Origin: JANWKQ01 sp964624635
GTDB taxonomy: Bacteria > Bacteroidota > Bacteroidia > CAIKAF01
Direction: 5' to 3'
NCBI GenBank assembly: GCA_964624635.1
Contig: CAZUXM010000003.1
Span: 36,784-100,783 of the forward strand
Length of the DNA: 64,000 bases
The position numbers and the translations under genes are program-made. The notes under the pieces are model-generated. The model saw only the letters and a list, made by a program, of their open reading frames with translations. It was not told the DNA's origin and did not search any database. Shown here one piece after another: positions 18,031 through 26,646 of this stretch (its first letter is position 1; each line of letters begins with the position of its first letter).

Positions 18031-18114
18031 TGCCCAGAACAGGAATCGAACCTGCACATCCTTGCGAATACAAGATTTTGAGTCTAGCGCGTCTACCAAT
18101 TCCGCCATCTGGGC
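18031..18114 (-). tRNA. tRNA-Leu (CAA)
   Basis: 84 nt on the minus strand. The 7-bp acceptor stem GCCCAGA / TCTGGGC, discriminator A, D-arm GGCGGAATTGGTAGACGCGC, a long variable arm (TTGTATTCGCAAGG) as in type II tRNAs, and the T-arm CAGGTTCGATTCCTG are all visible. The anticodon loop CTCAAAA gives anticodon CAA (reads UUG, leucine). No CCA is encoded. The second pair of the anticodon stem reads U-U rather than a Watson-Crick pair. Confidence 0.95.
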
Positions 18115-18129
18115 TTATCACTTGCAGCT

Positions 18130-18279
18130 CTAAAATCTTCGAATTTCTTCGTTAAACTCAGCCTTAAAATGCTCAATTACAAAGGTAAGCTGCGCTTTTT
18201 CGACTTCGTTTGCCTTGAAATTCTTTGCTTTTAGACCTGCTTTAAAGAACGCATTATGAACTTTTCGCTTACGCTTAAT
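18130..18279 (-). CDS. possible 49-residue basic protein just upstream of tRNA-Leu
   Basis: An open frame on the minus strand, stop at 18130-18132 and open back to a TAG at 18286-18288, ends 15 bp before the tRNA. It would encode a basic, helix-prone chain beginning with a K/R-rich tract (KRKRKVH) and ending FNEEIRRF. No ATG, GTG or TTG is available: the only starts would be ATT (18279) or CTG (18282), so it is either a gene with an unusual start, a gene remnant, or chance. A TACTTTTG box on the same strand lies upstream (18315-18308), and a second box (TACCTTTG, 18187-18180) inside the frame may drive the tRNA instead. Confidence 0.2.
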   Translation of the reverse strand: MKRKRKVHNAFFKAGLKAKNFKANEVEKAQLTFVIEHFKAEFNEEIRRF

Positions 18280-18316
18280 CAGGGCCTACGACCCTTTAAA
18301 CGGGCTACAAAAGTAT

Positions 18317-18373
18317 AAAAATCCCCTATTTCTACAATTATTTTTGATTAAAATAGGGATTTTCATAGCTTTG
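18317..18373 (+). promoter_or_regulatory. prs promoter overlapping a large stem-loop
   Basis: TTG (18344-18346), a 19-bp spacer and TAGCTTTG (18366-18373) give a full promoter about 31 bp before the prs ATG. The same DNA holds an inverted repeat (AAAATCCC-C-TATTT at 18318-18331 against AAATAGGGATTTT at 18351-18363, one bulged C), whose right arm is the spacer between the two promoter boxes. The stem could be a terminator for upstream transcripts or an operator. Confidence 0.6.
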
Positions 18374-18404
18374 CACTCCTTTAAAATAAAGGATTTGAAT
18401 TAAT

Positions 18405-19337
18405 ATGTCATCTATACCTAAAATATTTGCCGGTGAAGGAACTCAGGTTCTGGCTGAAAAAATAGCCAAAGCTTATGGTACTGAATTAGGTAAAATGAAA
18501 ATTCAGCATTTTAGTGATGGTGAATTTCAACCGGTATTTGAAGAAACTGTTAGAGGATGTGATGTTTTTTTAATTCAAAGTACCAATCCTCCTGCTGATA
18601 ATCTGCTTGAACTTTTATTAATGGTGGATGCAGCAAAAAGGGCTTCTGCCCGTAATATCATTGCCGTCATTCCCTATTTTGGATATGCACGTCAGGATAG
18701 AAAAGATAAACCGCGTGTTGCCATCGGTTCTAAATTAGTAGCTAATCTTTTAACTGCTGCAGGCGTTACCCGAATTATGACCATGGATTTACATGCTGAT
18801 CAGATTCAGGGATTTTTTGATGTTCCGGTAGATCATTTATATGCCTCTGCATTATTTGCAGGTCATATTAAATCGCTGGCAACTGATAACATGATTGTGG
18901 TTGCTCCGGACATAGGAGGATCAAAAAGAGCCAATGCTTACTCAAAATATCTTGGGTTAGAAATGGCGATGATATATAAACAAAGAGCTGCTGCCAATCA
19001 AGTGGAAGGAATGACCCTTATTGGAGATGTAAAAGGCAAAGATGTTATCATGATTGATGACATGGTGGATACTGCAGGTACTCTTTGTAAAGCGGCCGAT
19101 CTTTTAATAGATACCGGTGCAAAATCAGTTACGGCTTACTGCACTCATCCGATTTTATCAGGTGAGGCTTACAATAAAATAGAAAAATCAAAACTTTCGA
19201 AATTGGTGGTTACCGATACGATTCCTCTTAAGCAGTCTTCGTCTAAGATTGAGGTTATTTCGGTAGCTGAACTTTTCGGCGACGTAATTAAAAAGTTATT
19301 GGTAGACGAATCCATTAGCTCGTCATTCATTTTCTAA
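18405..19337 (+). CDS. prs: ribose-phosphate pyrophosphokinase
   Basis: 310 residues, normal length. It makes PRPP from ribose 5-phosphate and ATP for purine, pyrimidine, His and Trp synthesis. Diagnostic blocks: FAGEGTQVLAEKIA at the start, FSDGEFQPVFEETVRG, VIPYFGYARQDRK (flexible ATP loop), TMDLHADQIQGFFD (metal site), VVAPDIGGSKRA, and the PRPP-binding loop MIDDMVDTAGT. It has its own promoter and is followed after 30 bp by rplY, a common pairing in Bacteroidota. Confidence 0.97.
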   Translation: MSSIPKIFAGEGTQVLAEKIAKAYGTELGKMKIQHFSDGEFQPVFEETVRGCDVFLIQSTNPPADNLLELLLMVDAAKRASARNIIAVIPYFGYARQDRKDKPRVAIGSKLVANLLTAAGVTRIMTMDLHADQIQGFFDVPVDHLYASALFAGHIKSLATDNMIVVAPDIGGSKRANAYSKYLGLEMAMIYKQRAAANQVEGMTLIGDVKGKDVIMIDDMVDTAGTLCKAADLLIDTGAKSVTAYCTHPILSGEAYNKIEKSKLSKLVVTDTIPLKQSSSKIEVISVAELFGDVIKKLLVDESISSSFIF

Positions 19338-19367
19338 ACTTAAAAATGAACTAAAAAAACTAAAGCG

Positions 19368-19979
19368 ATGAAAACGCTAGAATTAAAAGGACAAAAAAGA
19401 GACAACACAGGTAAAAGAGGATCAAAAGATCTACGTGCAACCGAGATGGTTCCTTGTGTTATTTATGGTGGCGCTAATACAGTGCACTTCTCAGCTGAAT
19501 TGGCTGAACTAAAAAACTTCATCTTCTCTCCGGAAGTATATTTCGCCAACATTACTGTTGACGGAGCTAACTACAAAGGAGTAATGAAAGAAATCCAGTA
19601 TCACCCGGTAACGGATGCTATCAATCACGTGGATTTTTTCGAAGTAAAAGAAGATAAAAAAGTGAAGATTGATCTTCCAATTAAAATCGTTGGAAACTCT
19701 GCCGGGGTTAGAGCCGGGGGTAGGTTAGCCGTTAACGTTCGTAAATTGAAAGTTGAAGCTTTACCAAAAGATCTTCCTGATTTTATTGAGATTGATATTA
19801 CCAGCATGAACATTGGAGATAAATTAAGAATCTCTCAAATGAATTTAAAAGGAGTTACTTTCCTTGATGCAGGTAACGTTGTGGTAGCTGCAGTTACAGT
19901 TACACGTAACTCTAAATCAGCTGCTGCTGAAGAAGCTAAAGGCGATGCTAAAGCACCTGCTGCTGAAGCAAAAAAATAA
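19368..19979 (+). CDS. rplY: 50S ribosomal protein L25/CTC
   Basis: 203 residues, so the long CTC form with an extra C-terminal beta domain and an A/K/E-rich tail (SAAAEEAKGDAKAPAAEAKK). The N-terminal L25 domain shows LKGQKRDNTGKRGSKDLRA, VPCVIYGG and the HPVTDAINHVDFFEV block; the second domain has IPIKIVGNSAGVRAGGRLAVNVRKLKVEALPKDLP in family form. It binds 5S rRNA. Co-transcribed with prs (30-bp gap) and closed by a strong terminator. Confidence 0.95.
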   Translation: MKTLELKGQKRDNTGKRGSKDLRATEMVPCVIYGGANTVHFSAELAELKNFIFSPEVYFANITVDGANYKGVMKEIQYHPVTDAINHVDFFEVKEDKKVKIDLPIKIVGNSAGVRAGGRLAVNVRKLKVEALPKDLPDFIEIDITSMNIGDKLRISQMNLKGVTFLDAGNVVVAAVTVTRNSKSAAAEEAKGDAKAPAAEAKK

Positions 19980-20002
19980 GCGCTTAACTATCTATGAATA
20001 TA

Positions 20003-20036
20003 AAAAAAACCTGACCTTCGTGTCAGGTTTTTTTTT
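20003..20036 (+). terminator. intrinsic terminator of prs-rplY
   Basis: Stem AAAACCTGAC / GTCAGGTTTT (20006-20015, 20022-20031), loop CTTCGT, followed by a run of nine T. 26 bp after the rplY stop. Confidence 0.9.
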
Positions 20037-20118
20037 GCGGTTTTGTAAAATCATTATTATTCATTGTACATTCAGGAAGTACTTACAACCAAAAAATATT
20101 TTCTTTCGTCTTTTTATT

Positions 20119-21363
20119 ATGCGTACAAAAATATTTTCATCGGCCATTATTGCTCTTGTTTCATTACAATTGCATGCACAAACCACCCGTGTACTTTTTA
20201 TTGGTAACAGTTATACCGCTACCAACAATTTGCCCCAGGTGTTATATAATCTGTCCCTCAGTTTAGGTGATACCATTTATCATGACAACCATACTCCGGG
20301 CGGATATACATTTTTTTTACATTCAAGTAATGGTACTACCACCAGTAAAATCAATGCTCAGGATTGGGACTATGTAGTATTACAGGCACAAAGTCAGGAG
20401 CCTTCTTTACCTCCTGCACAAGTGGAAATGGAAACCTATCCGTATGCCCAAATGTTAGATCATAAAATACATATGAATAATCGCTGTACCAAAACCATGT
20501 TCTATATGACGTGGGGAAGGAAATATGGTGATAATATGTATTGTTCATCTTATCCTCCGGTTTGTAGTTTTGAAGGAATGGGGCAACGTTTACGTGAAAG
20601 TTATTTAGAGATGGGTGCTAATCATTTTGCGCAAGTAGCTCCTGTGGGGGTAGCGTGGAAAAATGCCCGTATGGCTGATAGTACCATTAATCTTTGGAGT
20701 GCAGATAACAGTCACCCAAGTGTTGCCGGAACTTATTTAACTGCCTGCGTGTTTTATGCTTCTATATTTCATGAAAGTCCCGTGGGGGCTACGTTTACGA
20801 GTGGACTAAGTGCAGGAAATGCCCATTTCCTTCAACAAATAGCTGCACAAACGGTACTCGATAGTTTGGATACCTGGATGTTGAATCAAATTCCTATCAA
20901 TGCCAATTTTAGTTATATGCCTAACGATATGGAAATTATTTTTTCTTCTGCCAGTTATAATGTTGATCAGTGGATGTGGGATTTTGGCGACGGGAACACT
21001 TCTTCCGCTATACACCCTACACATACTTATACTACACCCGGAACTTATACAGTACAGCTCATCGCTTCTAACAATTGTTATGCTGATACCATCAGTATGA
21101 ATATTACAGTACCGGCATTTATGGGATTTGAGAATGAAGATGTATCTGCAACCTCCATTTACCCAAATCCGGCCACGGAAATACTTAATATTACCTCCAT
21201 TGATGAAGTTTTATATTGGGAAATAACCGAATCCTCGGGGAAACATATAATTGAAGGAAGGGAAAATTATCAAATCAATATTGAAAATTTGAACCCGGGA
21301 ATTTATTTTCTAAAAGTTCAATTAAAATCAGGCCGGGCCTCCTTTAAATTTATCAAATCCTAA
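20119..21363 (+). CDS. secreted SGNH-type (DUF4886-like) protein with PKD and T9SS type A domains
   Basis: 414 residues from ATG 20119, which is directly followed by a signal peptide (TKIFSSAIIALVSLQLHAQ); the longer open frame upstream crosses the rplY end and its terminator. Domains: SGNH-like hydrolase (about 23-255) with VLFIGNSYTA (block I Ser), WDYVVLQAQSQEP, FYMTWGRKYGD and DNSHPSVAGTYL (Asp-x-x-His pair), as in the DUF4886 group; PKD domain (about 265-345: WMWDFGDGN, HTYTTPGTYTVQL); T9SS type A domain (SIYPNPATEIL to FKFIKS). Expected to act outside the cell on esters of glycans or lipids; substrate unknown. Its stop overlaps the next, convergent gene by 4 bp. Confidence 0.88.
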   Translation: MRTKIFSSAIIALVSLQLHAQTTRVLFIGNSYTATNNLPQVLYNLSLSLGDTIYHDNHTPGGYTFFLHSSNGTTTSKINAQDWDYVVLQAQSQEPSLPPAQVEMETYPYAQMLDHKIHMNNRCTKTMFYMTWGRKYGDNMYCSSYPPVCSFEGMGQRLRESYLEMGANHFAQVAPVGVAWKNARMADSTINLWSADNSHPSVAGTYLTACVFYASIFHESPVGATFTSGLSAGNAHFLQQIAAQTVLDSLDTWMLNQIPINANFSYMPNDMEIIFSSASYNVDQWMWDFGDGNTSSAIHPTHTYTTPGTYTVQLIASNNCYADTISMNITVPAFMGFENEDVSATSIYPNPATEILNITSIDEVLYWEITESSGKHIIEGRENYQINIENLNPGIYFLKVQLKSGRASFKFIKS

Positions 21364-21983
21364 TCAGGATCACCAAAAATCCGATCTGTTTTATTCTGCT
21401 GATGGCATTTAATACATCGGTTAATTTTCATACTCTCTATCACTTTTGCATTTTCAACACCTTTTTCAATATCAACTATTCCGTACCACCAACCCTCATC
21501 GTTTTCACTTGACGGTTGGGTTTTATACATGATAAATAGCTGTTTTCTTGTAGTAGGGGTATAATACCAATGGTCATTAAAACTCAATTTATAAGGAAGT
21601 AAATTATTGTTGACACTATCCATTGTACTTACCGGTCTTACGTTCCAAACTTCTTTAATAAGTACTTGTCCTTCGGGTTGTTTTTCAAAGTTTTTACGAT
21701 ATGCTTCCTTATCCTTTACATAAAGTTTATATAATTTATTTCCGTGTGGACTCTTTTTTTCATCCGCCAGACTCATATGTAAGGTATCGCCCCTAACGCC
21801 GGGACCATAATATGGTTCACAATAAGTAATGGTCCAATAATCCATTGAATTATACAGACCGTAGGTTTGGTATTCCTTTGAAATCCTAATTAATTCATCG
21901 TTAACGGAGGGTTGATGATAAAAGGTCCAGCTTAATAAAAACACGGAAAAAATGATGAAAAGTAGAACCACTAATTTCTTCAT
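21360..21983 (-). CDS. cytochrome P460-like exported haem protein
   Basis: 207 residues with one N-terminal hydrophobic segment (LVVLLFIIFSVFLLSWTFY) that is a signal or anchor. The C terminus contains a single CIKCH c-type haem-binding motif, and the middle reads PEGQVLIKEVWNV, the position and style of the cytochrome P460 family, where the CXXCH also lies near the end. Other family features: DHWYYTP and WWYGIVD. P460 proteins oxidise hydroxylamine or act in NO/H2O2 chemistry; whether this one does cannot be said, since the Lys that cross-links to the haem could not be placed by eye. Convergent with, and overlapping by 4 bp, the SGNH gene. Confidence 0.6.
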   Translation of the reverse strand: MKKLVVLLFIIFSVFLLSWTFYHQPSVNDELIRISKEYQTYGLYNSMDYWTITYCEPYYGPGVRGDTLHMSLADEKKSPHGNKLYKLYVKDKEAYRKNFEKQPEGQVLIKEVWNVRPVSTMDSVNNNLLPYKLSFNDHWYYTPTTRKQLFIMYKTQPSSENDEGWWYGIVDIEKGVENAKVIESMKINRCIKCHQQNKTDRIFGDPD

Positions 21984-22059
21984 AACAGACTTGTTAAGGT
22001 ATGATTAAAACGGATATACACTTAGTTTATTTTAAATGATAGAAATGGGTAAGAAAATT

Positions 22060-24978
22060 CTACACCACCACATTCACAATCTTACCCGGAACAATGATTA
22101 CTTTTTTCGGGGATTTCCCTTCTAACCATTTGGCAGCATCTTCATGGTTCAATACCGTTTCCTGGATTTGTTCGTTGGGAATACCTAATGGCAATTCCAA
22201 ATTAAAACGATGCTTACCATTAAATGAGATTGGATATGAAAAGGTACTTTCTACCAGGTATTCTTCTTTGAACTCAGGGAATTTTGCAGAAGCAATACTA
22301 GTAGTATGACCCATTTTATTCCAGATCTCCTCCGCAATATGCGGTGCATACGGTGATAAAATAATCATCAATGGTTCGTAAATCGATTTTTTATTGCACT
22401 TCAATTCATTCAACTCATTCAAGCAAATCATAAAAGCAGAGATGGAAGTATTCAAACTTAAATTTTCAATATCTTCTTTTATTTTCTTAATGGTTTTATG
22501 CAGTGTTTTTAATTCTTTGGCCGTAGGTTCTTCATTGGTCAATGATAAATTTCCATCAGCACCAATGCAAGTTCTCCATAGTTTTTTTAAGAACCCTGAT
22601 ACTCCTGTAATTCCATTCGTGTTCCAGGGCTTAGATTGCTCAATAGGGCCCAAGAACATTTCGTACATACGGAGGGTATCTGCACCAAACTCGCTACAAA
22701 CATCATCTGGATTTACCACATTTAACCACCTTTTTGACATCTTCTCTGCTTCCCATCCGCAAACAAGTTTTCCATCCTCTAATAAATAAATGGCTTTTCG
22801 ATACTCATCGCTTGTGGCTTTAAATTTTTCAAGGTTCAATTCGTCATTAAAAACAATATTTACATCAACGTGAATTGGAGATAGATTGCAATCAGAAAAA
22901 GTTCTATAATCAAAACCATGCTGCTTATACAAATCATCCATTGTTTTCCGAAGTAAGTCTTGATTATTTTTTAGACCATTTGACACAAACACAGATGGGA
23001 GTTTGCTCATATTCTCCAATATATTATCATCAGGAGCCGATACGGAATTGTTTAGCACTCTATAAATCAAACTACTTCTCCCCTGTATCATCCCCTGATT
23101 CACTAGTTTTTTAAACGGCTCAATGGTAGGTACAAAATGTAAATCGTATAAAAACTTATGCCAGAAACGGCTGTACAATAAATGCCCTACGGCATGTTCG
23201 GTACCTCCAATATAAAAATCTACATCCTGCCAATAGTCTAACGCTTGTTTCGAAGCAAATTCAGTTTTGTTATGGGCATCCATGTAGCGTAAAAAATACC
23301 AACTGCTGCCTGCAAAACCCGGCATGGTATCCGTTTCTAACTGGTACTTTCCATCGTATTTCCAATCCGTGAGTTTTGCCAATGGCCCTTCAGGATTTCC
23401 GGTAGGTTTAAAATCTTCCATTTGTGGAAGTTCTAATGGCAATTCATGGATATCAATTGGTGTGGCTATTCCGTCTTTGTAATAAATTGGAAACGGTTCA
23501 CCCCAATACCTTTGTCTGGAGAAATTAGCATCCCGCAAACGGTAATTAATTTGTCGTTCACCTATGCCCATTTCCTCCGCTTTTTTCTTCACGGTTTCCA
23601 TGGCCTCTTTTACCTGCATGCCGGTAATAAAGTCAGAATTGATCACTTTCCCTTCTTTGGCTTCATACGCCTCTTCCGTCAATTCGTTTTCATCACCATC
23701 AGGTCCGGCGATTACTCTTGGTATCGGTAATCCAAAATATTTAGCAAATCTAAAGTCTCTACCATCATGGGCAGGTACTGCCATAACGGCCCCCGTACCA
23801 TAACCTGCTAACACATACTCGCTAATCCAAACGGGCACTTCTTTTCCTGTAAACGGATGAATGGCATACGACCCCGTAAAAACCCCACTGACTCTTTTTA
23901 CATCTGCCTGGCGTTCCCTTTCACTACGGTTTTTTGCCTCAGCCACGTATTTATCTACCTCCCCTTTATGCTCGGTGGTAGTTAATACGTTTACCCACTC
24001 GCTTTCGGGAGCCAACACCATAAAACTTACCCCAAAAATAGTATCAGGCCTGGTCGTAAAAATATCTAATCTTTCTTCTCTTCCTTTTAATGGAAAACGC
24101 ATCAACAAACCTTCACTTTTCCCAATCCAGTTACGTTGCATTTCCTTCATGCTATCACTCCAATCCAGGGTATCCAAATCATCAAACAACCTATCCGCAT
24201 ATTCAGTAATGCGCAAAAACCATTGGCGCATTTGTTTACGTTCCACCGGATGCCCTCCTCTTTCACTTACCCCATCTTTTACCTCATCATTGGCTAATAC
24301 TGTACCCAAAGCTTCGCACCAGTTTACATATGCAAACGATTGGTAAGCCAAACGGTAATTCATGAGAATACTGCTCTTGGTTTGTTCCGTATATCCCTTC
24401 CACTCTTCCGCAGTAAAAATTTGTTCCACTCCTTCCACATTTCCACTTAACATTTGTTGGTGGAATCCATTATTCCCTTGTTTTTCGAAAATGGAAATTA
24501 AATCTAAAATAGGTCGTGCTTTTTTCGCCGTTCTATCATACCAATGATGAAAGAGTTGTAAAAATATCCACTGGGTCCATTGGTAATATTCAGGATCACT
24601 GGTATTCACTTGCCGATCCCAATCATACGCAAAACCAATATTTTTTAATTGGTCAATATAACGGGCAATATTTTCAGCCGTAGTAGTAGCAGGATGTTTG
24701 CCGGTTTGAATGGCATACTGTTCAGCAGGTAACCCAAACGCATCAAAACCCATAGGATGTAAAACATTGTACCCTTGTAATTTTTTATAACGGGCCACTA
24801 TATCACTGGCAATATAGCCCAACGGATGGCCTACATGTAAACCTGCACCGCTTGGGTAAGGGAACATATCCAACACATAATACTTGGGTTTATCTGTATT
24901 ATTTTCGGCTGCAAAAGTTTTGTTTTTTTCCCAAAACTCTCTCCAACGTTTTTCTATATCCCGGTGATTGTATTCCAT
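22060..24978 (-). CDS. leuS: leucine--tRNA ligase
   Basis: 972 residues from ATG 24978 (MEYNHRDIEKRWREFWE, the family start; an upstream ATG at 25062 only adds an unrelated leader). Motifs: FPYPSGAGLHVGHPLGY with the HIGH-type HVGH; CP1 editing domain with TTRPDTIFGVSFMVLAPE; GYGTGAVMAVPAHDGRDF; the catalytic core PGFAGSSWYFLRYMD; KMSKRWLNVVNPDD, where Bacteroidota enzymes have Arg instead of the usual Ser. About 110 extra residues between QGMIQGRS (near 625) and KMSKR (near 746) form the insertion that I expect in this phylum. Adjacent only to unrelated genes. Confidence 0.97.
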   Translation of the reverse strand: MEYNHRDIEKRWREFWEKNKTFAAENNTDKPKYYVLDMFPYPSGAGLHVGHPLGYIASDIVARYKKLQGYNVLHPMGFDAFGLPAEQYAIQTGKHPATTTAENIARYIDQLKNIGFAYDWDRQVNTSDPEYYQWTQWIFLQLFHHWYDRTAKKARPILDLISIFEKQGNNGFHQQMLSGNVEGVEQIFTAEEWKGYTEQTKSSILMNYRLAYQSFAYVNWCEALGTVLANDEVKDGVSERGGHPVERKQMRQWFLRITEYADRLFDDLDTLDWSDSMKEMQRNWIGKSEGLLMRFPLKGREERLDIFTTRPDTIFGVSFMVLAPESEWVNVLTTTEHKGEVDKYVAEAKNRSERERQADVKRVSGVFTGSYAIHPFTGKEVPVWISEYVLAGYGTGAVMAVPAHDGRDFRFAKYFGLPIPRVIAGPDGDENELTEEAYEAKEGKVINSDFITGMQVKEAMETVKKKAEEMGIGERQINYRLRDANFSRQRYWGEPFPIYYKDGIATPIDIHELPLELPQMEDFKPTGNPEGPLAKLTDWKYDGKYQLETDTMPGFAGSSWYFLRYMDAHNKTEFASKQALDYWQDVDFYIGGTEHAVGHLLYSRFWHKFLYDLHFVPTIEPFKKLVNQGMIQGRSSLIYRVLNNSVSAPDDNILENMSKLPSVFVSNGLKNNQDLLRKTMDDLYKQHGFDYRTFSDCNLSPIHVDVNIVFNDELNLEKFKATSDEYRKAIYLLEDGKLVCGWEAEKMSKRWLNVVNPDDVCSEFGADTLRMYEMFLGPIEQSKPWNTNGITGVSGFLKKLWRTCIGADGNLSLTNEEPTAKELKTLHKTIKKIKEDIENLSLNTSISAFMICLNELNELKCNKKSIYEPLMIILSPYAPHIAEEIWNKMGHTTSIASAKFPEFKEEYLVESTFSYPISFNGKHRFNLELPLGIPNEQIQETVLNHEDAAKWLEGKSPKKVIIVPGKIVNVVV

Positions 24979-25218
24979 AAGAGTGCAAAGATAGAATTTT
25001 TGATGTTTTTTGGGGTTGCCTTCCATAGATTCCCCTAACCATAACCCAAGCGCCAGTTTCACCGGAATAGCAACACTGAGATGGGTTGCGGGTATTGACC
25101 TAAAAGGAGAATCCTAATAAAACGTTTCTCCCATATATTCCGGTATATATCGCCTGCTAAATTTCATGTTTATTTTAAAATCCTTGCAATATTGATATCA
25201 AGGTTTTAAATTAGAAGA

Positions 25219-26244
25219 ATGGTAAAACCCTTACACCTGCTTAAGCCATTACTGGCTATCTGTTTATTTATACTTAGCCTACCCTGCAGGGCACAGGTAA
25301 ATGATTCCTTATCTACCGACACCACCGGTTTTACTGTTGACACCATTCATGATTTCCATAGAAAAAAAGGAGATGTACTCAATTATTTATTGGTAGATAA
25401 TTTTTATAATCCGGCACTGGCAGGTTCTTTAAAATCGTACCAGGCACAGGCAAGTTATGGCCATAGTTTACCCGGTAGCCGTAACAATATTCACTATGGA
25501 AATTTAATGATGGATATGTTTTTTGGTAACAAACAAGGAAGACATGGGCTGGGGTATCGTTTATCTATGAAACATATAGGGTTTACAACAGCTATTCGTC
25601 AACGAATAGATTATTCGTTTCAGTGTTTGAACAAAAAAAATTATAGCATTCGTATTGGTGGAGGAGTAGGCTTTGTAATGCATCAATTTTTGGGAGATGA
25701 TATGACTTGGGGTGATATGATACATGACCGATATGGTTTTATTTTTACTACCCAGGAAGCTTATAATAACAATCCATCGCCTGCATTTCAGGTAACCACT
25801 TTCCAATGGAATGCGGGTACGCAAATAAGACTATATGATGGGTATGTCAATTTTTATTTTGTGAATAGTATATTAACCAATGTTCCTTCATTAGGATCCA
25901 ATAACAATCGTTACTACGGGATTGGAGCCAATACCTTATATAATATTGACTTAAAAAAAGCACAATTAATTCCTTCAGTAGAGTTTAATTATTATGATCC
26001 TCAAACCTATGTTATCAATGGAGGATTATTTGCAGCGAGCAATACTTCGAAAGGTGGTGGTGGTGGAATTTATTATAACAATCTCAACATCTTAAGTGTG
26101 TCAGGCATGTTTGCCTGGAATGATTTTTTGAGAATATATGCTCAGATTCAATTCCCTACTTCCGAAATCAGGTATTCATATCCGGTATCTAATTTTCAAT
26201 TAACGGTTAGTTATAAAATAAACGACATAAAAAGGTATGAATAA
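25219..26244 (+). CDS. PorP/SprF family T9SS outer-membrane protein
   Basis: 341 residues, signal peptide to about 25 (LLAICLFILSLPCRAQ). DNFYNPALAGSLKSYQAQASYG is the PorP/SprF hallmark (N-P-A-xx-G near the mature N terminus), followed by alternating aromatic strands of a 14-16-stranded barrel and the usual late blocks (IGANTLYNIDLKKAQLIPSVEFNYY, FLRIYAQIQFPTSEIRY, FQLTVSYKI). Such proteins help secrete or anchor T9SS type B cargo and often sit beside it. It overlaps the next gene by 8 bp. Confidence 0.88.
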   Translation: MVKPLHLLKPLLAICLFILSLPCRAQVNDSLSTDTTGFTVDTIHDFHRKKGDVLNYLLVDNFYNPALAGSLKSYQAQASYGHSLPGSRNNIHYGNLMMDMFFGNKQGRHGLGYRLSMKHIGFTTAIRQRIDYSFQCLNKKNYSIRIGGGVGFVMHQFLGDDMTWGDMIHDRYGFIFTTQEAYNNNPSPAFQVTTFQWNAGTQIRLYDGYVNFYFVNSILTNVPSLGSNNNRYYGIGANTLYNIDLKKAQLIPSVEFNYYDPQTYVINGGLFAASNTSKGGGGGIYYNNLNILSVSGMFAWNDFLRIYAQIQFPTSEIRYSYPVSNFQLTVSYKINDIKRYE

Positions 26245-26629
26245 AAAACTATCTATACTATTCAGTTGTCTGATTATTTTTATTTTATCAGGATGTACCG
26301 AAGCAAAACGTGTTCCTATTCATGAACATTTTTGGGCCCCCAATTCTTTTTCACCTAATGGGGATGATTTAAATGAGTCTTTTAGAATTCTACCAGTTTA
26401 CGGAACTCATATTACCAACTTCCGAATCAAAATCTTTAACGACCAATTAAAACAAGTTTACATCTGCAATACTTATGATGAGTTTTACACAAATGGATGG
26501 GATGGCAAATTAAATAGTGTGGATGTACCCGCAGGTTTTTATGATTATCAAGCTATCTATACTGCTTCGGAAGATAGCATTGTATATGAAAACTATATTA
26601 GTACCTCAACCGTAAAATTGCTCAGATAA
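26237..26629 (+). CDS. mini-lipoprotein consisting only of a T9SS type B-like C-terminal domain
   Basis: 130 residues. Lipoprotein signal with lipobox ILSGC (Cys20) followed directly by a CHU_C/type B domain: WAPNSFSPNGDDLNESFRIL, FRIKIFND, GWDGKLNSVDVPAGFYDY and a final STVKLLR. There is no cargo domain at all; the lipobox is about 13 residues from the start of the CTD. The ATG lies inside the end of the PorP/SprF gene, so the two are coupled. Probably a small accessory of the PorP/SprF protein or a shuttle/anchor rather than ordinary cargo (inference). Confidence 0.8.
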   Translation: MNKKLSILFSCLIIFILSGCTEAKRVPIHEHFWAPNSFSPNGDDLNESFRILPVYGTHITNFRIKIFNDQLKQVYICNTYDEFYTNGWDGKLNSVDVPAGFYDYQAIYTASEDSIVYENYISTSTVKLLR

Positions 26630-26646
26630 ATATAACCTAACCCCAA

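Noticed and set aside
19945..20118. Long N-terminal extension of the SGNH protein gene
   Set aside because: The frame overlaps the end of rplY and its terminator, while a clean signal peptide begins at 20119.
24979..25062. 28-residue N-terminal extension of leuS
   Set aside because: The family start MEYNHRDIEKRW is at 24978 and the extension has no similarity to LeuRS proteins.
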